Positions 5,826 through 6,540 of a stretch of 6,540 nucleotides of DNA are shown here, piece by piece. The translations under genes and the position numbers were made by a program. The DNA lies in contig CAYSCH010000480.1 in assembly GCA_964429355.1 (NCBI GenBank), positions 1 through 6,540 of the forward strand. The letters run 5' to 3'. The notes beneath the pieces were generated by a model that was not told where the DNA came from, made no database searches, and saw only the letters and a list, made by a program, of their open reading frames with translations. Source of the DNA: JAAYAY01 sp964429355. GTDB taxonomy: Bacteria; Planctomycetota; Planctomycetia; Pirellulales; Thermoguttaceae. Numbering within the stretch: position 1 is the stretch's first letter; each line of letters starts with the position of its first letter.

Positions 5826-6540
5826 TTACCGCAACGACTCCGGTGGGATACGCTTCCGATAGAGTTCCAGTCGTTCGCGGAGTTGCTCGACAATCTGCGT
5901 TTGGCCGCTGCTTTGGGCCAATTGAACGGCCTTCTCCATGGTCGCAATCGCCTTGTCGAATTCCCAAGCTTCAGCATAAACCGTGGCCAGGATCACCAAC
6001 ACATTCATGTCGCCTTGATCGGCGGATTTAGCAGCTCGCTCCGCCAGTTCTACCGCTTCTTGGGGGTTTCGGAACTCTGTGTCGCTGCAGGTTGCCAATA
6101 CGACGGCCAACTGGAACAGAGCCTGCTGACAGCCCGGATCCACCTCCAGGGCAGTCCGGTAGGCCTGGATGGCACGTTTCGTTTGATGATCGTCAACCAA
6201 TCTCTGCCCCAAGCTGCTGTAGGCAACTGCGAGAACGCTGAGGTATCGGGGTTTGTTCCAGCGGCTCAATTCACAGGCCCGCCTGGCCAACTGGACGGCA
6301 AGGGCATGGTTGGGAGGTTGCGATTCCGTGCCCTGGATGGCCACCAAGGCGGCGAATCGCATCGCCTCCGGATTGTTGAAATCGAGCGCCAATTGGGCTT
6401 CGCGATGCTCCATTGCCTGATCGTAGTGCCCGCGACGTGCGAGATTCTGTCCGAGGGCATAGCGTGCCAGCGCATCCTGCGGGTCGACTCTCACACAGTT
6501 TTCCCACATGGAAACTGAGTTTCTCCATGTCTGCACCTGA
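5826..6540 (-). CDS. C-terminal TPR region of a further TMTC-like paralogue (5' end outside window)
   Basis: The frame is open to the right edge; the GTG at 6536 is an internal valine (Q-V-Q-T-W-R) matching Q-V-W-T-W-H in the neighbouring complete paralogue, so the N-terminal membrane domain lies beyond the window. The 236 visible residues align along their length with residues about 409-635 of that paralogue: SMWENCVRVDP against SMWETCVKLDP, QAYRTALEVDPG against NLRLALEADPG, and LAVVLATCSDTEFRNPQEAVELAERA against LASLLATCSDLTLRDPAQAVELAERA. TPR units lie at about 10-55, 56-92, 97-135, 139-170 and 175-210, numbered from the GTG. The end is ERLELYRKRIPPESLR with TAA at 5828-5826. It is the first visible gene of a same-strand series, 31 bases before the next start. 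TPRs normally mediate protein-protein contacts. Confidence 0.8.
   Translation of the reverse strand, partial: QVQTWRNSVSMWENCVRVDPQDALARYALGQNLARRGHYDQAMEHREAQLALDFNNPEAMRFAALVAIQGTESQPPNHALAVQLARRACELSRWNKPRYLSVLAVAYSSLGQRLVDDHQTKRAIQAYRTALEVDPGCQQALFQLAVVLATCSDTEFRNPQEAVELAERAAKSADQGDMNVLVILATVYAEAWEFDKAIATMEKAVQLAQSSGQTQIVEQLRERLELYRKRIPPESLR

Noticed and set aside
5009..6031. Open frame of about 340 codons on the plus strand
   Set aside because: Lies antisense to the TMTC-like genes and crosses their boundary. Its translation is charged, low-complexity and family-less, whereas the minus strand gives clear membrane and TPR motifs.
5595..6518. Open frame of about 307 codons on the plus strand
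   Set aside because: Antisense shadow of the TPR tail and of the start of the complete TMTC-like gene; no recognisable domain.

Overview
The window looks like chromosomal DNA from a Planctomycetota (PVC-group) bacterium. The evidence is the combination of a membrane-spanning Ser/Thr kinase with an extracytoplasmic Cache-like sensor, a secreted protein resembling the non-anammox relatives of the hydrazine synthase alpha chain, and multi-pass TMTC-like proteins whose TPR tails carry the 'LLATC.D..LRDP..AVELAERA' repeat common in that phylum. This assignment rests on family recognition alone. No RNA gene, CRISPR array, transposase or clear terminator was found.

Layout. Positions 1-1880 (+) hold a receptor-type Ser/Thr kinase that is already open at the left edge. 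After a 101-base gap containing a good ribosome binding site, positions 1982-3220 (+) encode an exported protein with a jelly-roll domain and the beginning of an HZS-alpha/beta-propeller-like region. That gene breaks off at about 3050-3063. The minus strand then carries a compact same-direction series of paralogues, read right to left: the TPR tail of one membrane protein (6540-5826, open at the right edge), a complete 654-residue TMTC-like membrane protein with C-terminal TPRs (5794-3830), and the N-terminal third of a third copy (3738 to about 3060). The third copy ends at the same junction that breaks the plus-strand gene.

How it fits together. The kinase probably senses something outside the cytoplasmic membrane and phosphorylates cytoplasmic targets. 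The exported protein downstream may be co-transcribed with it. The minus-strand genes are spaced like an operon (31 and 91 bases) and look like a tandem expansion of a GT-C-type glycosyltransferase-like family. The most notable structural point is the shared break near 3055. Two convergent genes have both lost their 3' ends at one point, which is what a single deletion between them, or an assembly chimera, would produce. The paralogues also lack some charged residues usual in the wider family, so they may be a functionally divergent subgroup.
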